The position numbers and the translations under genes are program-made. 7,082 bases of DNA from Pseudomonadota bacterium. GTDB taxonomy: Bacteria; Pseudomonadota; Alphaproteobacteria; Rhizobiales; Xanthobacteraceae. Shown piece by piece: positions 1-5,064 of the stretch. Position 1 is the stretch's first letter. Each line of letters begins with the position of its first letter. The stretch lies in the NCBI GenBank assembly GCA_023405565.1, contig JAEXXW010000368.1, positions 1 to 7,082 of the forward strand, read 5' to 3'. The notes beneath the pieces were generated by a model that saw only the letters and a list, made by a program, of their open reading frames with translations, did not search any database and was not told where the DNA came from.

Positions 1-508
1 CATGACCAAGACCTGGGGCAACCCTGGGCTCAAACCTGTCACCGGAAGCTGGTCGAAAGGCTATTCGCCGCTGCTCAAATACGAATGGGCGCCGACCTAC
101 GAAGCCCTGCATCAATATGCGAAAGCCACCGACGGCTCGCCGTTCGACGGCATCTACATGAAATACGTCAACCCAGTCACCGGCGGCCATGTGATGCAGA
201 CCATCGGTGCCGGCATGCAAATGCTGCGGCCGGGCGAACGCACAAAGGCGCATCGTCACACCGGCAGCTTCATGTATCAGGTCGCCAAGGGACAGGGCTA
301 TTCAATCATCGGCGGCAAGCGCTTCGACTGGCGCGAGCGCGACATCTTCTGCGTGCCATCCTGGGAATGGCACGAGCATGGCAACGCCTCCAATACCGAG
401 GACGCCTGCCTGTTTTCCTTCAACGACATGCCGGTGATGGAGAGCCTTGGCCTCTATCGCGAGGAGGCCTACGGCGACAACGGCGGCTTCCAGATCCTGC
501 CGGCCTGA
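1..508 (+). CDS. Gentisate 1,2-dioxygenase-type bicupin ring-cleavage dioxygenase, C-terminal half (partial)
   Basis: This is the C-terminal part of a two-cupin Fe(II) dioxygenase of the gentisate/salicylate/1-hydroxy-2-naphthoate dioxygenase family. These are cytosolic enzymes that cleave hydroxylated aromatic acids, gentisate giving maleylpyruvate. The visible 168 residues begin in what the family uses as the inter-cupin linker, so the ATG at base 2 is almost certainly internal; the family runs to about 340-380 residues. The segment YVNPVTGG (residues 55-62) is typical of the start of the second cupin. The cupin follows: HRH at 84-86, GKRFDW at 105-110, VPSWEWHEH at 118-126, and a terminal GLYREEA (150-156). 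The second cupin keeps histidines (H84, H86, H124/H126) that could bind metal, whereas many family members have lost them there. A maleate isomerase gene lies 118 bp downstream, which supports a gentisate-like pathway. The exact aromatic substrate is uncertain; substituted salicylates are possible. Confidence 0.85.
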   Translation, partial: MTKTWGNPGLKPVTGSWSKGYSPLLKYEWAPTYEALHQYAKATDGSPFDGIYMKYVNPVTGGHVMQTIGAGMQMLRPGERTKAHRHTGSFMYQVAKGQGYSIIGGKRFDWRERDIFCVPSWEWHEHGNASNTEDACLFSFNDMPVMESLGLYREEAYGDNGGFQILPA

Positions 509-544
509 CGCCGCGCCTCTTCGCCGCCCTTGCCGGCGTCCGAT

Positions 545-579
545 ACGCACGGTCGCGGCCCCGCCGCGCACCGATGCGT
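545..579. other. Intercistronic hairpin, 14 paired bases with small interruptions
   Basis: Reading 5' to 3': ACGCA (545-549) pairs with TGCGT (575-579), CGG (550-552) with CCG (571-573), and CGCGGC (554-559) with GCCGCG (563-568) around a CCC loop. The interruptions are one bulged A at 574 and a T opposite CA at 553/569-570. It lies between the dioxygenase stop and the maleate isomerase start. No T-rich run follows on either strand, so it is not a standard intrinsic terminator. It could be an RNA processing or stability element, a Rho-independent pause, or a REP-like palindrome. The pairing is seen directly; the role is inferred. Confidence 0.5.
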
Positions 580-626
580 CTGCGCGCCGCGATCCCACAC
601 ATATCAGAGAAACCGGGAAACAACCC

Positions 627-1385
627 ATGGCATCGACCAAACCTTATCGTATCGGCCAGATCGTCCCCTCCTCCAACACGACGATGGAGACCGAGATCCC
701 GGCGATGTTGCGTCTGCGCGAAACCATTCTGCCGGAGCGCTTCACCTTTCATTCCAGCCGCATGCGGATGAAAAAGGTGACCAAGGAAGAGCTTGAGGCG
801 ATGGACCGCGATAGCGACCGCTGCGCCGCCGAATTGTCCGACGCCAAAGTCGATGTGCTCGGCTATGCCTGTCTCGTCGCGATCATGAGTATGGGCAAGG
901 GATATCATCGCGCCTCGGAAAAGCGTCTGCATGATTGCACAGCCGCCAATGGCGCACCGGCCCCGGTCGTGACCAGCGCCGGCGCCCTGATCGACGGCCT
1001 CGGCGCGCTGAACGCCAAAAAGGTATCGGTGATTTGCCCCTATATGAAGCCACTGACCAAGCTCGTCGTCGATTATATCGAGCATGAAGGCATCACGGTG
1101 CACGACCATGTGGCGCTGGAAATCCCCGACAATCTCGAGGTCGGCCGGCATGATCCAGAGCGCCTGCTCGACATTTACAAAACCATCGACTGCAAGGGCA
1201 TCGATGCGCTGGTCGTCTCGGCCTGCGTGCAGATGCCCTCGCTGCCGGTCATCGACCGGCTGGAACAGGAAATCGGCATCCCGGTCGTCTCCGCCGCTGT
1301 CTGCACGACGCATCAGATGCTCAAGCAGCTCGGTCTCGAGACCCGGCTGCCAAAGGCGGGTGCCCTATTGTCCGGGCGATATTAA
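627..1385 (+). CDS. maiA: Maleate cis-trans isomerase (maleate isomerase, Asp/Glu racemase superfamily)
   Basis: This is a 252-residue cytosolic enzyme that converts maleate to fumarate without a cofactor, feeding the TCA cycle from gentisate or nicotinate catabolism (family names MaiA, NicE, Iso). The length is normal for the family. The N-terminus has PSSNTTME (residues 14-21), the substrate-binding Asn loop. The two catalytic cysteines sit in GYACLVAIM (C82) and VVSACVQMPS (C200), the same spacing as in characterised maleate isomerases. A VTSAGA segment (115-120) matches the substrate pocket region. The ATG at 627 is preferred because homology starts there (YRIGQIVPSS) and a modest GGGA lies 8 bases upstream; the in-frame extension to 447 reads into non-protein-like Arg/Pro-rich sequence. 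The upstream gentisate-dioxygenase-like gene suggests it consumes maleate released from maleylpyruvate. The related decarboxylases and racemases of this superfamily are less likely because both cysteine contexts match maleate isomerase. Confidence 0.9.
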   Translation: MASTKPYRIGQIVPSSNTTMETEIPAMLRLRETILPERFTFHSSRMRMKKVTKEELEAMDRDSDRCAAELSDAKVDVLGYACLVAIMSMGKGYHRASEKRLHDCTAANGAPAPVVTSAGALIDGLGALNAKKVSVICPYMKPLTKLVVDYIEHEGITVHDHVALEIPDNLEVGRHDPERLLDIYKTIDCKGIDALVVSACVQMPSLPVIDRLEQEIGIPVVSAAVCTTHQMLKQLGLETRLPKAGALLSGRY

Positions 1386-1388
1386 AGA

Positions 1389-1410
1389 GGCGCAATTGCT
1401 ATATCGCGCC
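1389..1410 (-). terminator. Possible weak terminator hairpin between convergent genes
   Basis: GGCGC (1389-1393) pairs with GCGCC (1406-1410) around a 12-base loop in the 104-bp gap between two convergent genes. Read on the minus strand the stem is followed by TCTTTAAT, a partial T-run, which would suit the end of the importer/cupin operon. The stem is short and the tract imperfect, so this is tentative. Nothing else recognisable lies in 1386-1489. Confidence 0.25.
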
Positions 1411-1489
1411 ACCTTGCGAACAAGAAGTGCCGACACGACGTCCGAAGCGATCCCCTTGGCATCAAGTCCTTACGATGATCCGCCACTGT

Positions 1490-2053
1490 CTATTCGCCAC
1501 CGGCGGTTGGCTTCGGCACGAGCGCCACAGGCTTGCCGCTGGTGAGCTTCATGAGGTCAAGCCGTGCCTGCGCATCTTCGGGTGACAAGCGCTGAAGCGG
1601 TTTGCGAGCATAGATGACGATTTCGATATTGGGGCCGTGGCCGACATTCTTGTGCGCCACACCGCGCGGCACGACCGTCATCTCGCCTTCATTGATGGTC
1701 ACGGGACCGCGCTCGGTTTCCAGTGTACGGCCCCCGCGATACTGAAACGCCCATTCGTCAGCACCGAGATTGCGGTGCCACATGCCCTGCTCGCGATCGC
1801 AATTCGCCACCTCGATGATCACGTCGTCGTTGGCATAAAGCACGAGCGGTAGATAACCGTTCTGCAGGTCGAGGCCGGTGACGATACCTTCGGGGAAGAT
1901 ATCGTCCAGCGCGATCTTGGCGAGTGGCTTTTCCTGCCCCGGAGAAGGCAGGAATTCAGCTTCGTCACGTTCGGCAACACTGCGGGCCTCATTGGTCCAG
2001 TCGGTCGAGGACGGCCCCCAGTGCGTAATGAGTTCCTTGACGATCTTGCTCAC
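1490..2053 (-). CDS. Single-domain cupin related to homogentisate 1,2-dioxygenase (putative dioxygenase)
   Basis: This is a 187-residue soluble cupin, much shorter than homogentisate dioxygenase (about 430 residues). Its core resembles that enzyme: WHRN (92-95), DE (99-100), LETERGP (111-117) and VPRGVAHKN (128-136). The likely metal triad is H93, E100 and H134, the His/Glu/His set used by homogentisate and 3-hydroxyanthranilate dioxygenases. It is not the usual HxH cupin motif, since an Asn stands where the second His would be. Oxidation of a ring or a thiol is therefore plausible, but no substrate can be named. The start is GTG at 2053, chosen because a full AAGGAG lies 5 bases upstream and overlaps the stop of the ABC ATPase gene; there is no nearby ATG. 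The gap to that gene is 9 bases, so it is the last gene of the importer operon and should be co-translated with it, which suggests it acts on the imported compound. A non-catalytic binding or sensing cupin is the alternative. Confidence 0.72.
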   Translation of the reverse strand: MSKIVKELITHWGPSSTDWTNEARSVAERDEAEFLPSPGQEKPLAKIALDDIFPEGIVTGLDLQNGYLPLVLYANDDVIIEVANCDREQGMWHRNLGADEWAFQYRGGRTLETERGPVTINEGEMTVVPRGVAHKNVGHGPNIEIVIYARKPLQRLSPEDAQARLDLMKLTSGKPVALVPKPTAGGE

Positions 2054-2058
2054 ATAAA

Positions 2059-2064
2059 CTCCTT
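2059..2064 (-). promoter_or_regulatory. Shine-Dalgarno site fixing the GTG start of the cupin gene
   Basis: AAGGAG on the minus strand ends 5 bases before the GTG at 2053. Its first two bases lie inside the TAA stop of the upstream ATPase gene (2065-2063), a typical arrangement for translational coupling. It decides the otherwise ambiguous GTG start. Confidence 0.7.
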
Positions 2065-2827
2065 AAGCAGCTTGGCTGGCATAAGCGGACGCCTCGATGG
2101 CGTTGAAAATTTCGTCGCGAATATCGGCGCTGTCCCGGCTACCAGCACCACGATCGAGTCGCAGGTCGGTCACCACATGTCCGGGCCGACCAAACACCAG
2201 CACGCGGTCCCCCTGCCCGATCGCCTCGTCGATGGAATGCGTGATGTGGATCACGGTCTTGCCCTTTTCCTTGGCGAGCTCGCGAAACTCCGTTCTCAAC
2301 CGCGCACCGGTGACTTCATCGAGATGACTGAATGCTTCGTCAGCCAGCACGATTGCGGGATCACTGACCAGAGCGCGCGCGAGAGCAACGCGCTGACGCA
2401 TGCCGCCCGACAATTCATGCGGATAGGCGTTCTCGAAGCCGCGGAGTCCAACGCGTTCCAGCAAGCTGAATGGATCGTTCGCCAGCGTCCTCTCGTCCGT
2501 ATTGTTGATCTCCAGGGGCACACGGACATTGTCGATCGCAGTGCGCCACGGCAGCAATCGATCACTCTGGAAAACGCAGCCGATCTGCCCGCGGAGGGCA
2601 TTGAACTGATGGTGCGGATCGAGACCAAGGACACGGATGCCCCCCTGGCTCGGCTGCTCGATGCCAAGCAGCATGTTGATGGTCGTGGACTTGCCGCAAC
2701 CGGTGCGGCCGAGAATACAGACATATTCGCCCCGTTCGATTTCGAACGAGAGCCCCTTCACCGCCGTCACCGGACGGCGCCCCTTGAATATCTTTGTGAC
2801 ATTGTTGAACGCGACGGCAGTCGTCAT
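2063..2827 (-). CDS. ABC importer ATP-binding protein, taurine/sulfonate/nitrate class (TauB/SsuB/NrtD-like)
   Basis: This is a 254-residue cytosolic ATPase that powers the importer formed with the adjacent permease. All nucleotide-binding motifs are present: Walker A GRTGCGKST (40-48), Q-loop Gln87 in VFQSDRLLPW, signature LSGGMRQR (139-146), Walker B IVLADE (159-164) with catalytic Glu164, D-loop SHLD (167-170) and switch His197 in ITHSIDEA. The Q-loop context and the length are typical of the TauB/SsuB group. After Walker B it reads DEAFSHLD where most relatives have DEPFGALD, so it belongs to a divergent subgroup. It should still be active because D163 and E164 remain. Its ATG overlaps the permease stop by ATGA, indicating tight coupling, and its own stop overlaps the ribosome site of the cupin. 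The substrate cannot be read from this subunit. Confidence 0.92.
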   Translation of the reverse strand: MTTAVAFNNVTKIFKGRRPVTAVKGLSFEIERGEYVCILGRTGCGKSTTINMLLGIEQPSQGGIRVLGLDPHHQFNALRGQIGCVFQSDRLLPWRTAIDNVRVPLEINNTDERTLANDPFSLLERVGLRGFENAYPHELSGGMRQRVALARALVSDPAIVLADEAFSHLDEVTGARLRTEFRELAKEKGKTVIHITHSIDEAIGQGDRVLVFGRPGHVVTDLRLDRGAGSRDSADIRDEIFNAIEASAYASQAA

Positions 2828-3675
2828 GCAGATTCCCTCCGGCCCGCGCGCCAGCCCAGCAAACGTTTTTCCAGCCAGGAAAGCACCAAATTGCTTGCCA
2901 CAACGAAGACGACCAGAACGACGGTCCAGGCAATGGCCTTGTCCATGCGGAACATTTCCTGTGCCAACCGTAACTGATGGCCGATACCGCTCACGCCGCC
3001 CAGCAGCTCTGCCATGATGGTGACACGCGTTCCGTTGCCGATATTGATACGCCAGCCGGTCAGCAGCGCGGGCAAGAGCGCCGGCACAATCAAAATGCGG
3101 ATCAATTTGGGAAGAGACGGCCGCAGCGAGCGAACCATGTCCCAGAGCTCACTGGAGATCGCGAGCACACCATCGCGTGCCTGGTAAAAGAAGCTCGGGA
3201 TCGTCGTAACAATCACGACGAAGGCCGTACGGGCTTCCATGTCGCGAAACCAGAGGATGGCAAAAATGATCCAGCAGACGGCCGGTATGCCCTGCATGAT
3301 CTCGATTACCGGAATCGTCGCTCGCTCGATCGAGCGCACCATGCCGGCGGCTATCCCCAGAATCGTGGCAAGACTGAAGCCTATGAATAATGCGATGAGG
3401 ATGCGTATAAAGGTGACAAACGCCGAATTCGCTGCGGTGGGGCTGGTAAGCAGATCAGCAAAGGCGATCCCGATCCGCTCAAGCGATGGGAACAGGATTG
3501 GCGGATAATAGAGCGAGGCGACCTGCCATGCGATTACCAACGCGATCAGCACCAAAGTGCCTTCGATATTGAACCGACCAAGCCGTTCTGCGATTCGCGT
3601 GGTTAACGGCTTGACGTGACGCGCTCCGAACTCGTCCGGCAGTCGGTCGCTCGATTCAACTTCGATGTTTGCCAT
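2824..3675 (-). CDS. ABC importer permease, taurine/sulfonate/nitrate class (TauC/SsuC-like, BPD_transp_1)
   Basis: This 283-residue inner-membrane subunit forms the translocation path of the importer. Hydrophobic spans fall at about residues 39-57, 85-111, 121-143, 150-166 and 248-270, with a weaker candidate at about 194-212; five to six helices fit the family. The EAA coupling loop that docks on the ATPase lies at about 176-202 (ELWDMVRSLRPSL... ending VPALLP). The conserved glycine of this loop appears to be replaced by Arg185, while the closing P-x-x-x-P is kept. This agrees with the divergent D-loop of the partner ATPase. The first 35 residues are a polar cytoplasmic tail. ATG 3675 is the only good Met, but its ribosome site is poor; an AGGA lies about 16 bases upstream. 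It follows the binding-protein gene by 51 bp and overlaps the ATPase gene by 4 bp. Confidence 0.9.
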   Translation of the reverse strand: MANIEVESSDRLPDEFGARHVKPLTTRIAERLGRFNIEGTLVLIALVIAWQVASLYYPPILFPSLERIGIAFADLLTSPTAANSAFVTFIRILIALFIGFSLATILGIAAGMVRSIERATIPVIEIMQGIPAVCWIIFAILWFRDMEARTAFVVIVTTIPSFFYQARDGVLAISSELWDMVRSLRPSLPKLIRILIVPALLPALLTGWRINIGNGTRVTIMAELLGGVSGIGHQLRLAQEMFRMDKAIAWTVVLVVFVVASNLVLSWLEKRLLGWRAGRRESA

Positions 3676-3726
3676 GATGCGGATCGTTGTGTCCTGACGT
3701 GGGTCGTGTTGCCTTCGCTCAGCCGA

Positions 3727-4731
3727 TCAGGGCCGAAAGTTCGACACGTAGATATCGAGTTCCTTGTCCGTCAGCGGACGGTCAAGCTGTTTCGCCTCAG
3801 GCAGAATTTTCTGCGTCAGCACCGCCAGCGATTCCCGATTGTCCGAAATTGGGCGGATATCAATCAGCCGGCCGAAATGGTTGAAATAATAGAGCAGCGT
3901 ATTCTTCGCGATCTGGGTGCCTTGCTCGATAAGTTCGGCGGCCTTTTCAGGATTACGCTTGACGAATTCCGCGGCCTCAAGATTGGCAGCATAGAATTTG
4001 CGGAGGAGTTCGAGGTTGGCTGGCTGGGCCGCCCAGTCACGCCGGGCTCCAGCGGCAATGCTCGGCAGCGTTTTGCTGCGTGCGTATTTTTCCCAGATAG
4101 CGGATTCGTAAATCGGAATGGCGCGCAGGCTGCCATCCGTGCTTGCAAGCACCACCGAGGCATCGATCGGAGTCACAACGACACCATCAGCCCGGCCAGC
4201 CTGGAGCTCAGCGAAGCTGCCCGCGCCGCGAACATTGGACGAGCGCAGATTAACTTTCGAGAAATCGACCCCCTGCTGTTGCAGAAACCACGATGCCAGC
4301 GCCCACGAACCGGTGACAGTATCGGCAATCAGGGTGCGGCCTTCGATATCCTTGAGATTCTGCACGGCCGGATTGGCGGTGATCAGATAGTAATCGTAAT
4401 TGAAGATGTTCCAGAGCAGCGCCGTGTTCGAACCCTGCTGAACGAACCGGCCGCCAGCCGCCGTCGAAATGCAATAGCAGAAAGGATCGGCGCCGGAGGC
4501 AAAGTCGGCATAGGCAACTTGCGAAGGCTTCTGCTGCACTTCAAGTTTGAAGCCGTGCTTGCGATCGAGCCCTGTCTTCTGGATCAGAACCGGAAACCAG
4601 ACGACCTGCGATGGCGAAGCGAAGACCGACACCTTAAGAACTGGCAGTTCCTGGGCCAACGCATCTCCGGCGCCATTGATGAACGTTAGTACAAGCGCGC
4701 TGGCAACGATGAAAAGACGTTTCAGAGCCAT
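3727..4731 (-). CDS. Periplasmic substrate-binding protein of the ABC importer (TauA/SsuA/NMT1-like fold)
   Basis: This 334-residue secreted receptor captures the ligand for the permease and ATPase encoded just downstream. The N-terminus is a classic Sec signal peptide: KR at 4-5, a hydrophobic core at 6-19, and DALA before the predicted cut at A26/Q27. There is no lipobox cysteine, so it should be soluble in the periplasm. The mature chain starts with LKVSVF (32-37), and Asp-rich pocket segments follow as in the taurine/sulfonate/thiamine-precursor binding class (NLKDIEGRTL at 125-134, ELQAGRADGVVV at 175-186). An unusual FCYC (C85, C87) lies where relatives line the ligand pocket. ATG 4731 is chosen because the signal peptide starts there; the upstream in-frame extension to 4869 reads as Arg-rich noise. 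AGAAGG lies 12 bases upstream, which is long, so translation may depend on coupling with the overlapping small ORF. The ligand is unknown. Confidence 0.88.
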   Translation of the reverse strand: MALKRLFIVASALVLTFINGAGDALAQELPVLKVSVFASPSQVVWFPVLIQKTGLDRKHGFKLEVQQKPSQVAYADFASGADPFCYCISTAAGGRFVQQGSNTALLWNIFNYDYYLITANPAVQNLKDIEGRTLIADTVTGSWALASWFLQQQGVDFSKVNLRSSNVRGAGSFAELQAGRADGVVVTPIDASVVLASTDGSLRAIPIYESAIWEKYARSKTLPSIAAGARRDWAAQPANLELLRKFYAANLEAAEFVKRNPEKAAELIEQGTQIAKNTLLYYFNHFGRLIDIRPISDNRESLAVLTQKILPEAKQLDRPLTDKELDIYVSNFRP

Positions 4732-4940
4732 TGTGTATAATAGCCTTCTGGTGTAGGTGCCTTTTTGCAGGACGGCATTATGTCGCGCAGCATGCCAAGC
4801 ATTTCGTTGGCAGTACCAAGCTTGGCGATCTCGACGTTGAACAGTATGGCTCGCTCGTCGACGAAGCAATACGATGATGTTTCTTTCATCGTGCGATCTG
4901 GTTCATTTTCATCTCTTGTCTGCAGCGTGTGGAGAAACAT
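4722..4940 (-). CDS. Possible small protein (72 aa) overlapping the start of the binding-protein gene
   Basis: I do not recognise this product. The frame runs from ATG 4940 to a TGA at 4724-4722 and overlaps the binding-protein ATG by 10 bases. GGAG lies 7 bases before the ATG, a good Shine-Dalgarno site. From about residue 24 the codons mostly end in G or C, as in neighbouring real genes, and the text looks like a soluble protein: CFVDERAILF (25-34), EIAKLGTANEML (37-48), RDIMPSCKK (52-60) and a Tyr-rich end GYYTQWL. There is no signal peptide or membrane span. An internal ATG at residue 18 (4889) is an alternative start without a clear ribosome site. It could be a genuine operon protein, a leader ORF that couples translation to the binding protein, or the remnant of a longer gene. 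The first 20 residues look less protein-like than the rest. Confidence 0.45.
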   Translation of the reverse strand: MFLHTLQTRDENEPDRTMKETSSYCFVDERAILFNVEIAKLGTANEMLGMLRDIMPSCKKAPTPEGYYTQWL

Positions 4941-4947
4941 CCACCTG

Positions 4948-4951
4948 CTCC
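4948..4951 (-). promoter_or_regulatory. Shine-Dalgarno site of the 72-residue ORF
   Basis: GGAG on the minus strand sits 7 bases before ATG 4940, followed by AGGTGG running right up to the ATG. It is the main sequence support for translation of the small ORF from 4940 rather than 4889. Confidence 0.45.
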
Positions 4952-4961
4952 ATCATCGCGG

Positions 4962-4973
4962 GTGATACTTCAC
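4962..4973. promoter_or_regulatory. Candidate operator half of a pair: GTGA-N4-TCAC
   Basis: GTGA (4962-4965) and TCAC (4970-4973) form an inverted repeat. Its centre is exactly 20 bp, about two helical turns, from the centre of the palindrome at 4981-4994, which has the same GTGA/TCAC arms with a 2-bp spacer. Both are in the leader of the importer operon. It is not a CRP site, which needs a 6-bp spacer. Binding is inferred from symmetry only. Confidence 0.35.
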
Positions 4974-4980
4974 GCAAAAC

Positions 4981-4994
4981 GAGTGACATCACTC
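4981..4994. promoter_or_regulatory. Candidate operator: perfect 6-bp-arm palindrome GAGTGA-CA-TCACTC
   Basis: GAGTGA (4981-4986) and TCACTC (4989-4994) are perfect inverted arms around CA. The site lies just downstream of the candidate -10 element on the minus strand, about where transcription of the importer operon would start, a common place for a repressor. A second nested inverted repeat, CATCAC (4987-4992) with GTGATG (4998-5003), joins it to the -10. The regulator is unknown and is not in this window. Confidence 0.42.
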
Positions 4995-5000
4995 CACGTG

Positions 5001-5030
5001 ATGATACGAACCATGCTCTCCGGATTTCGA
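5001..5030 (-). promoter_or_regulatory. Candidate sigma-70 promoter for the importer/cupin operon
   Basis: On the minus strand, TCGAAA (5030-5025, four matches to the -35 consensus) is 18 bp from TATCAT (5006-5001, five matches to the -10). Transcription would start near 4994, inside the palindrome, giving a leader of roughly 54 bases to ATG 4940. The 4941-5064 gap is the longest one in the minus-strand gene row, so an internal promoter here is reasonable. The match is modest and chance is possible. Confidence 0.3.
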
Positions 5031-5064
5031 TCTTCGCCATTTGACATATGATCTGCGCGCTTCA

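Noticed and set aside
522..538. Small CGCCG/CGGCG inverted repeat just after the dioxygenase stop, as a terminator
   Set aside because: Only five paired bases with a 7-base loop and no T-run; expected by chance in such GC-rich sequence.
447..626. N-terminal extension of the maleate isomerase to an ATG at 447
   Set aside because: It overlaps the dioxygenase gene and gives low-complexity Arg/Ala/Pro text; family homology begins at the ATG at 627.
420..1313. Minus-strand open frame of 297 codons opposite the maleate isomerase
   Set aside because: It mirrors a clearly conserved gene; its translation is rich in His, Arg and Asp with no recognisable domain, as expected from an antisense frame in GC-rich DNA.
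2021..2977. Plus-strand open frame of 318 codons opposite the ABC ATPase
   Set aside because: The opposite strand carries every ABC nucleotide-binding motif; the plus-strand frame is a shadow of its codons and spans two real genes.
3616..4689. Plus-strand open frame of 357 codons opposite the binding protein
   Set aside because: The minus strand has a signal peptide and a binding-protein fold in operon context; the plus frame has no family features.
4734..4741. TATTAT on the minus strand next to the binding-protein ATG as a -10 element
   Set aside because: No acceptable -35 at 16-18 bp, and transcription would start at or inside the ATG; it is better explained as codons of the overlapping small ORF.
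4732..4869. N-terminal extension of the binding protein to an ATG at 4869
   Set aside because: The extra 46 residues are Arg-rich and would bury a textbook signal peptide inside the protein; the ATG at 4731 explains the export signal.
4962..4994. CRP-type site, because of the GTGA/TCAC arms
   Set aside because: CRP needs a 6-bp spacer between TGTGA and TCACA; here the spacers are 4 and 2 bp and the outer bases do not fit.
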